From Lota lota (taxonomy: Eukaryota; Chordata; Actinopteri; Gadiformes; Lotidae): 64,000 nucleotides of DNA. The position numbers and the translations under genes were made by a program. The stretch is taken from assembly GCA_026745465.1 (NCBI GenBank), contig JACYXH010000823.1:916294-980293 (forward strand), in the 5' to 3' direction. Shown piece after piece: positions 9,018 to 21,063 of this stretch (position 1 is its first letter; each line of letters opens with the position of its first letter). The notes under the pieces are model-generated. The model was not told the DNA's origin. It was given only the letters and a program-made list of their open reading frames with translations, and searched no databases.

Positions 9018-12000
9018 GTGGGCCCAGTGGTTGCGGTGGGTTGGACCTGTGCTGGGGGCTTTTGCCATGTCCCTATCACAGTGGAGGGGGTTGCATGCAC
9101 GGCACTAGTGGATACGGGCTCCACTGCAACACTAGTCAGGCCCGACATTCTCCCAAGCAGTACAGTAGTGCGAAAGACCTCAGTACAGCTACGGACGGTT
9201 ACCGGGGATTTAGCCCCCATGAGAGGTAGGGCAAAGGTTAGCCTTAAATTGGGGGGGGGGGGGGGTAGCTGTGAGCTTTGAGGTATGGGTAGCTGAGGTG
9301 CAAGACCCCTGTATAATAGGTGTGGACTTTTTGAGAAGTGCGGGCTGCCTCATAGATCTGAGTGACAACACACTTAGTTTGCCTAGGGGCCCTAAGGTCA
9401 ACATAGTCCCACCCCCACAACCCAGTGTGCCGCACCTACGGCCTGTTAGCACCTTAGAACCACATGAAACGTGCAGTACCAACCCTCCTCCGCATGCCCA
9501 CCCGCATCCCACCACCGCTCCAACCCCAAGCCCCTTTCAGATCCCTGCGAGGGAGGAGAGCGACCATCCCATCTCCCCGGCCACAGAGGGAATAGCAGAC
9601 CGGCTGTCCGTGGTGAGGGAGATCTGGAGACAGAACAGTGAGGGGCTGACCAACCAGCAGCAGATGCAGCTGTGGCAGGTACTGATGGAGTTCAAGGACC
9701 TGTTTGCCCTCAATGAGGAGGAGGTAGGCCTGACGCACCTGGTTCAGCACGAGATAGACACCGGTGACGCACAACCGATCAAAATGCGTCCCCGGCATCT
9801 TCCCCTGGCCCGACAAGAGGCTGCAGACAAGGCGCTGGAGGCGATGCAGAAGGCTGGGATTGTCTAACCTTCAGAGAGCCCGTGGGCTGCAGCAGTGGTC
9901 ATGGTCCCCAAAAAGAGCAGTTCCAGGTGGAGGTTCTGCGTGGACTACAGGCCCCTCAACGGCGTGACCAAGAAAGACTCCTACCCCCTCCCTCGGATTG
10001 AAGAGTCTTTGGACCTGGTGGCGGGTTCGACATGGTTCTCCTCGCTGGACCTGCGGAGTGGGTACTGGCAGGTGCCCCTCTCCCCGGAGGCTCGACCAAA
10101 AACGGCCTTCTATGCAGGTGGGGGTCTGTGGCAGTTCCGTGTCCTCAGCTTTGGTCTGTGCAACGCCCCCGCCACGTTCGAGCGCCTGATGGACAGGGTG
10201 CTAGCCGACATTCCTAGGCGGGAATGTCTTGTGTACCTGGATGATATCCTGGTCCATGGAAGCTCATTCCAGGCGGCCCTTGCAGCACTGCGGAAGGTGC
10301 TCCAGACGGTGATGGCAGCTGGCCTCAAGTTACACCCAGACAAGTGTCACTTTTTGAGGAGGGAGGTGATATTTCTAGGACACAAGGTTGGCGGTGAGGG
10401 CGTTGGGACTGTCGAGGAAAAGATACAGGCAGTGAAAGACTGGCCAACACCTGCCGACCAGGCGCAACTGAGGAGCTTCCTGGGCCTTGCTTCTTACTAC
10501 AGGACGTTTGTGCGTGGTTTCTCCTGCACATCCTCCCCTCTGTATCGCCTTCTACAGAAAGATACTGACTTTTCATGGACAGAGGACTGTCAACAGGCCT
10601 TCACCTCTCTACAAGAGGCGCTGATAACAGCCCCTATCCTAGCCGCACCCGACCCCATCCTACCATTTGTGGTCGACACAGATGCCAGCAATGTTGGCAT
10701 GGGCGCTGTCTTGGCTCAGGTAGGGCCAGATGGAGAGAGAGTGGTGGCGTATTCAGCAAGTCCTTTAACAAAGCTGAGCAGCGCTATTGCGTCACGCGGC
10801 GAGAGTTGCTCGCTGTCATGATGGCGATAAGACATTTTAAGTACTACCTGTGCGGCCGGCCCTTCACTGTCAGAACTGACAACGCCGCCCTCCAGTGGTT
10901 GATGTCCTTCAGGGAGCCGGAGGGACAGATCGCCCGCTGGTTGGAAGAACTCCAGTCGTACTCCTTCACAGTCGTGCACAGAGCCGGGGCCCGCCACACT
11001 AACGCGGACGCCCTGTCTCGCCGGCCCTGTGCATCTGGCGGTTGCCGCCATTGCGACCGGAGGGAGGCACGTGAAAGAGAACTGTGTGAGGAGGAGAGCG
11101 ACAACTCGCACTGGGGCTGTCCGACCTCCCAGGCGCTGGAGGTGGTAGATGTGGCGGAATGGAGGACCCAGCAGGCTCAGGATGTTGACCTGGAGCCTGT
11201 ACTGCAGTGGGTGGAGTCGGGGAATCGACCCTCCTGGGAGGAGGTGACTGGCCGCCCGCCGGCAATCAAGGGACTGTGGGCTAAGTTTGATGCACTGCGT
11301 GTCAGAGACGGCGTGCTACAGAGGACGTGGAAGGAGCCGGCCACCGGAGAGGAGAGGTGGCAGGTTGTTGTTCCCAGGGCACTTAGGGAGGCAGTGCTCA
11401 AAACCGCTCATGGGACTGTGGGGGCAGGACATTTTGGGGTCTCTAAAACGCTCCGACGCCTCAGACAGGGGTTTTATTGGGGACAGTTCAAAAGAGACGT
11501 GGAGGACTTTTGTCGCCGCTGTGATGCATGCGCCGCACACAAAGGCCCCCTAGACCAGTCTCACGCTCAGCTACAGCAGCAGGCAGCAGGGGCACCGATG
11601 GAGAGAGTAGCTTTAGACATTATGGGGCCCTTTCCTCGCTCCGACAAGGGGAACCGCTATGTACTTGTAGCAATGGACTATTTCACGAAATGGCCTGAGG
11701 CCTATGCCCTCCCTGACCAGGAGGCAGAGACAGTTGTTGACACCCTGGTTGAGGGGATGTTCACAAGGTTTGGCGCTCCAGAGGTTATTCACAGTGATCA
11801 GGGGCGCAATTTTGAGTCAACGGTGTTTGCCACCATGTGCACGCGGCTGGGGATGCACAAAACCCGGACAACAGCTCTGCACCCTCAGAGCGATGGACTT
11901 GTTGAGAGGTTCAACCGAACCCTCGCACAACAGCTCGCTATCCTCTCAGCTGAACACCAACGTGACTGGGACACCCACATTCCACTTGTGTTGATGGCCT

Positions 12001-12653
12001 ACATGTCAGCGGTACAGGACTCCACATCCTGCACACCAGCCCTGCTCATGTTGGGGCGGGAGCTGCGAACGCCAGCAGAGATTGCATTTGGCAGACCTCC
12101 CGACACCCCTGCCGTGGCCCCTGGGAGAGAGTATGCCAGGAGGCTCCAGGACCGCCTGGAGTCTGCACACGCCTTCGCACGGGATCAGCTGGAGAGGGCT
12201 GGCATCAGACAGAAGAGGAATTATGATGTGAAGTCCAAGGGGCGGGACTTTCGGGCTGGGGAGCTGGTGTGGGTGTACAGCCCCCGCAGGAAGAAGGGAC
12301 GGTGCCCTAAGTTGGACTGCCACTGGGTGGGCCCCTGTAGGGTGGTAGAAAGGATGGGGGAGGTGGTTTACAGAGTGCAACTGCCACCTAGAGGCAGAAA
12401 AGTGGCACTGCACAGGGACAGGCTTGCCCCTTACAGGGGTGGGGCTTCCCTCGCACCGGACTCCGAGCCCCCTTCCCCTACCCCCTCCCAGCCCCCTGTT
12501 GTCACACCAGAGAGGAACCCGACCTCTCCAGACAGTTCGGCCGCTCCACAGCTGGGGCGGCGGCCGCGGAGGCGGAGGCGGGCTCCCCGCAGGTTTGATG
12601 ACTTTGTTTGCCCCCTCGGGGTCGAGGGACTTTCTTGGGGGGGTGCAGTGTAA
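9018..12653 (+). pseudogene. pol of Gypsy copy 1: protease, RT, RNase H, integrase
   Basis: Polyprotein for cDNA synthesis and integration. Protease has ALVDTGSTATLV (about 9,100). RT has the YLDDILVHG catalytic box (about 10,234). RNase H starts at DTDAS (about 10,675). Integrase shows the CRRCDAC zinc part (about 11,513), a D in LDIMGPF, a D in HSDQG and the E of DGLVERFNR, then a GPY/F-like tail. Breaks: a G-run frameshift at 9,249-9,265, TAA at 9,865 and a one-base deletion near 10,750. The RNase H end and integrase are then open to TAA at 12,651-12,653, which overlaps the first bases of the 3' LTR. Confidence 0.88.
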
Positions 12654-12871
12654 CGGTTCTGAGTTGCGTGTTTGTCTGCATTGTGTTGATGTTCTGATTG
12701 GGTGTTAAGGAGAAGGGGGCGGGCCTTAAAGTTGTATATCCGGGTTTCAGTGTGGGGAAGTTCATGTTCGTTGTGTTATAGTGTTGGACAACGTGTGCCC
12801 GCGATAAAATAAAGAGAGTTCATCAAAACAACCTGTGTGGTGTTTGGACGCATATAAACAGGGTTGCTACA
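12649..12871 (+). repeat. 3' LTR of Gypsy copy 1
   Basis: Collinear with the 5' LTR over 223 bp with about four substitutions. Confidence 0.92.
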
Positions 12872-12875
12872 ATAT

Positions 12876-13000
12876 ATTTTGGGGAGGACTGTGTGGAATG
12901 AAGTTTTGCCTTAGTTAAGTCGTTCCTGTTTTTTGTAACAGGTTCTTGCTCTACTAACCCTGACAGTGGCACGTGCCGTTGATTATTTTTCCAACTAGAG
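12876..13000. other. DNA transposon body between insertions
   Basis: Unrecognised base-transposon sequence that ends in the hAT target duplication AACTAGAG. Confidence 0.45.
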
Positions 13001-13186
13001 CAGTGGTGTCCAATTCAATCAACAAATTTCAATCAGAATTGCATTACTAAATTAGAGGAAGTGAATAGACTTAAAGGCTCAAGAATATTATGTCTTAATT
13101 CTGGGTATTACAATTTTATATATTTATAATTTTATGTGGCCCACGAGAGATTAAAATAGAAATGTCTTAAAATAAAAGTCAATGCG

Positions 13187-13656
13187 TGTTGAGCTGAATC
13201 TCATAAGTGAGCAAAAAACTACACTTCCCAGAGTGCACCAGCAGCATCAAACCAGCTGCTTGTCACCTGATCAGCAATTTAACTGATTCAGAGCACCTGT
13301 TAAGGCATGGAGGTGCTCAGTCAGGCAAAAGGAACAAACTGAAGAGGAAGACTCCAAGTTCACTCGTGGATTCAGACCAAAGACGCCAATGGTGAAGGGC
13401 TTGAGTAAATTTACTTGAGTTATTTAGAATGTTTAATTTAAATGTTTAAACTAAATTAAGTTAATTGGAATGTTTAATTAAAATTTTAACTTTTTGTTCT
13501 ATCTTTTAAAGGTTTACAACCTAATGCTAATGTACTGGTGAATTAACTGGACAGACCAATCAAGTGGAAGCAAACTAAAAATAAAAGAAAGATTGAGTCT
13601 GAAATTTGAGTTGTCCCTGTGTCCTTTGGAAATTGAATCAAGAGGAGGACTTGACA
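13187..13656 (+). repeat. 5' LTR of BEL/Pao copy 1
   Basis: 470 bp, TG...CA ends. The following GTTGTAAACCATGG resembles the start of the BEL copy at 61,868, so it probably contains the primer site. Confidence 0.9.
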
Positions 13657-13763
13657 GTTGTAAACCATGGCAGACGTGCGGAGAAACCAAAATATGCGCC
13701 GTTGAATTTGAAGGACCCTATTTTCAGATCCAGAAATAAGCTGTGGACGCAGAGGAAGTCAAG

Positions 13764-14453
13764 ATGGCGGAAGATGTCCTGGGGAAGTCGGTCCAGCAGC
13801 TCAAAAAGGAGAGGACCACTGCAAAAAGCAGCTTCACCAGACAAGCCAACTTTATTTCAAGAGGAGCAAGCAGCATGCTTCAAGTGGAGTTAAAAGAGGA
13901 ATTCACTAAGCTTTCAGATTGTTTCAGAAAGATGCTCGATGCCAACGATGACTACAGGATTGGACTGGAGGCTGACATGACTGAGGAGGAGAAACCCGTT
14001 CTTAGTGAACAGCAAGAGGCCGACATTGATAGATCTGTAAATGAAGGTGAAACAAAGTTGGCGGAAATAAGAGACGTTGTTCAAACAAACCTGTGGTCGA
14101 GGTATGGAAGGAGTGAACTTCTGGAGGCAATCCTGGAAGCAGAAAAAGCCAATGATAAAGCGGCTGATGTACCTGTGGAAAGTGCCAATTTAGAGGGCTA
14201 TGAAGTGCACCTCGCTCTCGTGGACAAGAGAATAAAAAAGGCCATCTCAGCAATGTCTACGTGGGAGCGATGGATCCCTGTAGAATTAAAGGACGAAGTA
14301 GATGGAAGAGTCAAGGACGCAAGAGCATTCTACTACAGGCTACATGCAGAAAGGCTTTCACCAACACCAACAAAACCGCAAAAACACTTGATGCTTCAGA
14401 CCAGTCTGAGCTACTGCAGAGGAATGGGCTCTCTGAACTTCCTGTCATCATGA
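13764..14453 (+). pseudogene. BEL/Pao gag N-terminal part (copy 1)
   Basis: Starts at ATG 13,764 in the same AAGATGGC context as the gag at 62,105. The first 190 or so codons align in layout with that copy (QLKKERTTAKSSFTRQAN). The central DUF1759-like part and zinc-binding end are missing (about 330 codons), and the frame ends after a junction near 14,340. Confidence 0.75.
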
Positions 14454-16450
14454 TGTTGATGCAAGTCACGGCAAACGCAGGACAGAAGATTGGGACTTTA
14501 ATTGACCTTGCTTCAGATACAAACTACATAACCCATAAGGCTGCTCAAAGACTAAGGTTAAGACATGAAAAGATAACTTTAGTTGTGCATGGGGTTGGTG
14601 GTATGACCATGGAGGTGAACACGCAAAGGTATCTCCTCAAAGTCAGAGTCAAGACGCCCAAAGGGACAGAGAGAGCTCATGAAAAAGTCTGCTACGGCTT
14701 AGATGAAATCGCCCGAGTGCATCAAGTAATTGGACCTGAGAAGTTGAGAAAATTCTTCCCAGGAGTCAAACTTAAAGAATTGGAAAGGCCTGAAGAGGTT
14801 GAACTTCTCATTAGCCACCGAGAGGGAAGACTCGCTCCCCAGAGGGTAAAAATCATTGGAGACCTCGTCTTGTGGGAGGGTCCATTGGGGAAGACAGTGG
14901 GTGGAGCACATCCAGACTTATTTGAAGAAGTGGAGGTTGCAGCATATGAGTCCAAAACACACTTTGCTCGCTCCATGAGGACAGCAGCAGTCAAATATCG
15001 AGAAATCACAAGTCCAACAACTGACACAGCCCAGCTACAGCAGGAGGATGTGACTCAGACCAAATTTACAGCTGCTAGTAACCGTGAGTTCCTTGAGTGG
15101 TGGCACTGGGACAGCATCGGAGCTGCATGTGAGCCAAGATGTGGAGGATGCCGGTGTGGAAACTGTCCACCAGGAGGAAAAGAAATGACCCTGGCAGAGG
15201 AGAGGGAACTGGAGATCATTAAAGGAGGCCTCACCTACAGGAAAGGTGATGCTCACACACCAGCTCCACATTGGGATGCAAGGTATCCTTGGACGGTAGA
15301 TCCAGCCTCTCTGCCAAACAACAAAATTGCAGTCCAGGCTTGTTTCTTAAGGATGGAAAAGCAACTAAGCAGAGAGCCGGACTGGAAAGTTGCATATGCT
15401 AACCAGATCCATGAAATGGTTGAGCGAGGCGCAGCCATAAAACTCACCAACAAAATCATGGATGAGTGGAACGGACCAGTGTGGTACGTAAGCCACCTTG
15501 TGGCGCCAAACCCTCATTCGGTGACAACACCAGTTCGTATTGTATGGAATAGTAGCCAGAAATACAAAGGCGTGAGTATGAATGATCTTCTCCTGAAGGG
15601 ACCAGACGTTCTCAACCCTATAAGAGCTGTCTTGCTGAGGTTCAGAGAAGGGACGTATGCATCTCTAGGAGACATCAAAAAGATGTACAACTCTGTATGG
15701 CTGGAGGAGCGTGAGATGCATCTTCACAGGTTCCTCTGGAGGGACAGCCCAGATGAAGAGATAAGTGAATATGCAATAACCAGAGTCAACATTGGGGACA
15801 GACCTGCTGGTTGCATTGCCCAGTTGGCTATGAGGGAGACAGCAAGCCTGCCCAACTTTCTTCACTTGGAGGATGAGCGCAGAGTCATTGAAGAGGACAG
15901 TTACGTGGATGACCTCTTAACCTCCCAAAATGACCTGAATAAACTTGACAAAATAACAGCAAATGTTGAAGAGATCTTGAGAGCTGGAGGGTTCTTCCTC
16001 AAACCATGGGTCCGGTCAGGGCAAAGTGGGAGGCAAGCAATGAAGACGGAGGTTCTAACAAAGACACAAAGTAAAACCCTAATTCTTCCAAATCAAATGA
16101 GGGATGAAGACAACAAAGCCTTGGGTATTGGCTACCAAAGGGATGAAGACAAGCTCTACATGTTAACCTCAGTTAACTTTTCCAAAAGGAAGAAGAAGAT
16201 GAGAGTTGGAAAGAATCTTCTCAAGGAGGAGGTGAGAACTGAGACACCTAACCCACTGACTAGGAGGGCTCTCTTAAGCCAGGTGGCTGGACTATACGAC
16301 CCAATTGGCTTAGTTACACCTGCCAAACAGAAGGGAGCAATTCTTGTTCGAAAAGCATTCCAAGAGGGAGGGGGGGGGGAAACTAACCCAAGAAACCTGG
16401 GACCAACCTCTCTCAGAAAGCCTCAGAGAAGAAGCTATAAAGCTTTTTGA
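14440..16450 (+). pseudogene. BEL/Pao pol: protease-like region and reverse transcriptase
   Basis: Protease-like region around LIDLASDTNYITHKAAQRL (about 14,500), followed by a long linker and a Pao-type RT with RIVWNSSQKYKGVSMND (about 15,535), GDIKKMYNSV and SYVDDLLTS (about 15,900). The frame is open from 14,261 to 16,450 but leaves the native frame at a G-run (16,369-16,379), after which RNase H and integrase are in other frames. Confidence 0.85.
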
Positions 16451-17286
16451 AGAATATGTGCAGCTTGGAGAGGTGAAATTCCACAGAAGCCTCACACCAG
16501 CTGGCTGGAAAGGGAAACCTTGAGGCATCACATTCTCTGATGGAAGTGACAAAACCTATGGAGCTGTGATGTACTTAAGATGGGAGACAGGTCAAGGCAC
16601 TCAGGGAAGTCCAAAGAGTGAAACTCAAAAGGGAATACCTGTGGTAAACCCAACTCTTCTGGGAAGGAAGCCCACTGGCTGGGTTAAAGAGATTGTGGAA
16701 GTAAGAAGATTCAGTAGCCTGTCCAAACTGGTTAGAGTCGTTGCCTGGGTTTATCTAGCAGCCAAGCAGTGGCTGGAGAGAAAAGGCCGGGCCCCTAAAC
16801 AGTCAAAGTGGGAGGTAAGATCACCCAAGCAAGCAGTGCTGACTGTCAAAAAACATGAGAATGCACTCAAATACCTTTTCCTCGCAGCTCAAGAAGGTAC
16901 AGTGGACAGCTGTGTGGTCTGCAGGAAACACAAGGCAAAACAGTGTCAACAAATCATGGCTGACCTGCCTCTAGAGCGAACAGGCCCAGCTGCACCTTTT
17001 GAATTCACCACCATGGACCTGTTCGGGCCTTATGAAGTGAAAGATGAGGTCAAGAAGAGAACTAGACTTAAAGTATGGGGAATAGTCTTCTGCTGCATGG
17101 CTTCCCGAGCCATACATACTGAAGTGGTGAGTGACAAGGCATCTGAAGGATTCCTTCTAGCTATCAAAGGTTCACTTCACTGAGAGGACACCCCAGGAAA
17201 CTTTGGTCAGACCCTGGCACTAACTTTGTGGGAGCCAAACCCGCACTTCAAAAATTCCTTAACCGACTAAACAAGTCTGTCATTGT
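16451..17286 (+). pseudogene. BEL/Pao RNase H/integrase remnant (copy 1)
   Basis: Frame-disrupted pieces. From 16,566 an open stretch to 17,183 ends in integrase core sequence with MDLFGPYEV (first D) and MASRAIHTEVVSD. After another frameshift a DPGTNFVGAK block (second D) follows. No third catalytic residue or C-terminal part remains before the 3' LTR. Confidence 0.75.
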
Positions 17287-17381
17287 CTGGCATTGTCATT
17301 CTACTTCCCATTGAAGAACAGAAGGGTGAAGGGCTTGGATGACCTCTCTGGTTTTGGAAAACCAGGAGCTCAAGTGGGAGG

Positions 17382-17851
17382 TGTTGAGCTGAATCTCATA
17401 AGTGAGCAAAAAACTACACTTCCCAGAGTGCACCAGCAGCATCAAACCAACTGCTTGTCACCTGATCAGCAATTTAACTGATTCAGAGCACCTGTTAAGG
17501 CATGGAGATGCTCAGTCAGGCAAAAGGAACAAACTGAAGAGGAAGACTCCAAGTTCACTCGTGGATTCAGACCAAAGACGCCAATGGTGAAGGGCTTAAG
17601 TAAATTTACTTGAGTTATTTAGAATGTTTAATTTAAATGTTTAAACTAAATTAAGTTAATTGGAATGTTTAATTAAATTGTTAACTTTTTGTTCTATCTT
17701 TTAAAGGTTTACAACCTAATGCTAATGTACTGGTGAATTAACTGGACAGACCAATCAAGTGGAAGCAAACTAAAAATAAAAGAAAGCTTGAGTCTGAAAT
17801 TTGAGTTGTCCCTGTGTCCTTTGGAAATTGAATCAAGAGGAGGACTTGACA
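17382..17851 (+). repeat. 3' LTR of BEL/Pao copy 1
   Basis: 470 bp, nearly identical to the 5' LTR. Confidence 0.9.
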
Positions 17852-18008
17852 ATGCGGCTTTACAGCTAACAGTGACCATGAACTACATCTCCCACAATGC
17901 ATTGTGATTTTGCAAACTGCGAAATTACGGCATCCTGCCGCTAGATTTCAGTGTTTCCATATCGACGTTTACTATAACAGTTGAAAAAGATCTACGAATA
18001 ATCCCAAA

Positions 18009-19681
18009 ATGTCCAACAAGAGAAAAATTTATTCAGAGGGAAGGCAATTTAATGAAAGATGGGAAAGCGAATACATGACATACCGGTATGTCTTCTGTGC
18101 TATGAGGCAGTGTCGGTGATGAAGGAAAACAATTTACGTCTGCATTTTGATGCTAAATGTTGCCTCCAAGAAAAACATCAAATTGTCCAAGAATTAAACG
18201 GCAGACTGCAATCACAGCAGAATATGTTTACAAAAGCTGCATCCAACAATTATGCAGCAGTGAAAGCTAGCTTTATTGTGGCTGAAGAAATCGAGCTTCC
18301 AAGTGTTTTTCAGAAGGTGCATTTTTGAAGCGGTGCATGCTAAATGTATGTGAGCAGGTGTGCCCCGACTAGATACAGACTTTAAAAATTTTCAGTTTGT
18401 CAAGAAACACCATCGCAGACCGAGTTAAGGAGGCAATCTGGCAATCTGACAACACAGCTGGTCGAAGAGACACGCAGTTACCTGGCTTTTTCATTAGCTG
18501 TTGATGAAAGCACAGACAACACGGATATAGCGCAGCTATCCATTTTTATAAGAGGCGTGAAGGCAGACTTCACTGTCAGTAGGGAGCTCTTGGATATAGC
18601 TGCCATGCATGGGACGACAACGGGGAGGGACATTTTTGATGCAGTGGAGAGGTCCGTAAGTAAAACTAATTTACCCTGGGAAACGTTGGTAGGGCTAAAT
18701 ACCGATGGCGCACCTGCAATGTGTGGACAAAAAACAGGCCTGGTTGGACTAGTGAAGGAGAAAATGCAAAATAGTTACTGCCACACACCTCTGATAACTT
18801 ATCATTGCATTATCCACCAAGAAGCTCTGTGTGGAAAGGTTCTGGAACTGGATGATATAAAGACCACGGTCATGAAAACAGTAAACTTCATTCGGGCGCG
18901 TGGCCTGAATCACCGCCAGATCCAGCTGTTTTTGAAGGACGTGGGGTGTACCATACAGAAGTAAGGTGGCTGAGTAGGAGTGCGGTCCTCAAACGATTTT
19001 TTTTTAGCTTAGGGAAGAAATTGCTCTTTTCATGCAAAGTAAAGGAAAACCCTTGCCTGAACTGTCGGATCCAAACTGGCTGTGTGATTTTGCTATGTTG
19101 TGTGACATAACGGAGCATCTCGCCCAACTGAATCAGAGGCTGCAGGGACGCAAACAAGTCATCACGCAGATGTCCGACATGATCACAGCTTTCCAGCGTA
19201 AACTGCACCTATGGAAGTCCAACTGGAACAGGACAATCTTGCCCACTTTCCTGTCTGTCACAGCATCTCAGCCTCAGTTCCCGGTGCTTTTTCATGCGCT
19301 CGGTTGGCAGCCAAAGTGAACCGGTTAATTAATGAATTTGATCGGCGCTTCTCTGACTTTAGAACACAGCACTCACGCTTTGCCATCTTTGCCAATCCTT
19401 TCACCACCGACGTTGGCAGTGCGCCCCATCTCCTTCAGATGGAGTTAATCGAGCTTCAAAGCAATAGTGGCCTGAGAGCCAAGTTCCAGGATGCTGCAAT
19501 CGAGGACTTTTACCGTCTACTGCCCCCTGCTTTGATGCCACAGCTCCGACTTCATGCTGCCCGTGTTCTGTCCATGTTTGGGAGCACCTACCTGTGCAAA
19601 CAGATGTTTTCAATAATGAATCTAAACAAGACGAAGCACAGATCACCGATGAGAACCTCCACGCTGTTTTACAGACATTGA
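18009..19681 (+). pseudogene. hAT transposase remnant (GTF2IRD2/ZBED5-like)
   Basis: hAT transposases cut and join DNA with an RNase H-like DDE core. Starting at the ATG 18,009, fragments in changing frames show a BED-type finger (PVCLLCYEAVSVMK...LRLHFDAKC, about 18,080), the [16 protein letters not shown] block with a catalytic-region D (about 18,700), a [16 protein letters not shown] block (about 18,800) and the hATC dimerisation segment with [17 protein letters not shown] (about 19,570). Frameshifts at 18,328, 18,964 and near 19,300 make it inactive. Confidence 0.82.
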
Positions 19682-20431
19682 CGGACTGACCAAGGAAAAA
19701 CGGTGTCAGACATCCGGCCAGAGAACAAATAGGTAAGCATTTTTAAAAACCTGAATCAAAAATATAATAAAATGTATTTCAACCTAGAATAAGTACAGTG
19801 TAATATGTGTGCAATTTAATGATTGTGCTTGCATTTTGTTTTGTGTTTGTTGTTATTTTCAGAACACAATCAATGGATGAGGATGGTGTGTGATATGGTG
19901 TCCTAGCGTGAGGAAGGATCTACTTGGTGTGTTCAAGGCCAAGTAGCATCACATCATCAACTTCACCCAGAAATTGACCAATTTAGTTGTGAACTGAGAC
20001 AACTAATATTGTTATTTTGAGTTAATTACATATACTACTTTGTATGTGTATCAATGTATTCAGTGTGTTTACAGGTGTATGTGTTCATGCAGCCAAATGT
20101 TTACTGTAATCAAAACCATCTCTCATTAGTTGGATGTGTGCCCCCAGGCTCTGTCTGCAGCTGTTTGTTTATGTAAAATGCCACATCTGTCACACATAAT
20201 ATTTGTCTTTGTTATTCACTTGAAAAGTTTGATCTTTGATTGATGGAGTAATGTGGTTTCTTAACCTGATAAAATAAAGGGATTTATGTTATAATAACAC
20301 AGAAATGTGCTTTATTCGTTTTTTAACAATTTGTTAAGGAGTATTTACATAGTCTTACACTTACAACTGGCCCTTTGAGGGCAACCATAATGCTGATGTG
20401 GCCCAGGGTGAAAATGAGTTTGACACCCCTG
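19682..20431. other. hAT 3' untranslated region and right terminus
   Basis: AT-rich non-coding sequence with AATAAAGGG near 20,273. It ends in the hAT terminal motif TGTGGCCCAGGGTG...TTGACACCCCTG. Confidence 0.7.
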
Positions 20432-21063
20432 TTCTAGAACGACCGCACATTCTAGGAACACTGCCACCAAGTAGCTGATAAAATGTACTACACAAAATGG
20501 TGGCCGCAAACAACATAAAAATGGCTATTAATCTAGCAACAGTTATTTTAATTAAAATGTTCTGCCTGATTGAATGCTAGCTAGATAGAGAGCGTAAGGC
20601 TGCTGCTAAACCCGTTATGACAGTGATAGCCATTGCCAGACTGGATCACAACTGTCTCGTGACTGTGTGTGAGAGGAGGAAGGGTGGCGGTACACTAATG
20701 TTTAGCATGCAGCCTGTTGGCAATGCTTGCTGGAACTTTTAGTGCGGGGTGTGGGCAATATGGAAGCAGGCCAATATCACTTTAAAACGCACATCGCCAG
20801 ATAGAAATGTGCAGCGAGCCTGATTTGTGCTTGACATATGTGACCTAGAGCTTAGGTGTGATGATTAAAAATGCGATGTTTTAAAGTATTTTATTGTGTG
20901 TGCACGTCATTGATCATTTAGCATTTTTACTGGGAAATTAGAAGTAGCATAAACACTAATACTGTGGTGGTGACCTGGATCTTTGGAACAACCAGTGTAC
21001 TTGCTCAAAAGTAACCTTGTGTGACATTTTTTATTATTTAACATTAGTAATGCTTATTTTACC
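20432..21063. other. DNA transposon body, no gene recognised
   Basis: Base-transposon sequence between the hAT insertion and the coding remnant. I see no open reading frame or repeat. Confidence 0.5.

Larger units (their letters stand above)
7583..12871 (+). mobile_element. Full-length but defective Ty3/Gypsy element (copy 1)
   Basis: Two 223-bp LTRs (7,583-7,805; 12,649-12,871), TG...CA ends, about four differences between them, and an ATAT target duplication (7,579-7,582; 12,872-12,875). A primer-binding-like TGGTGTCAGAAGT follows the 5' LTR and a G-run precedes the 3' LTR. The pol order PR-RT-RH-INT is that of Ty3/Gypsy. Frameshifts and stops disable it despite the young LTRs. Confidence 0.92.
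13187..17851 (+). mobile_element. BEL/Pao retrotransposon, internally deleted (copy 1)
   Basis: Two 470-bp LTRs (13,187-13,656; 17,382-17,851) beginning TGTTGAGCTGAATC and ending GGACTTGACA, with a perfect 5-bp duplication ATGCG (13,182-13,186; 17,852-17,856). The LTRs differ at only a few sites. Pol has the Pao-type YVDDLL reverse transcriptase box. Most of gag and the end of integrase are missing, so it could move only with proteins from elsewhere. Confidence 0.92.
13001..20431 (+). mobile_element. hAT transposon (Charlie/GTF2IRD2-like), degenerate, with nested BEL/Pao
   Basis: The left end CAGTGGTGTCCAATTC and inverted right end CAGGGGTGTCAAACTC form short TIRs. Flanks AACTAGAG and TTCTAGAA keep the CTAGA core that hAT elements often target; the 8-bp duplication has decayed. 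Without the BEL insertion (13,187-17,851) it is about 2.8 kb. The transposase remnant at 18,009-19,681 has a BED-type finger and a C-terminal dimerisation region. Confidence 0.8.
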
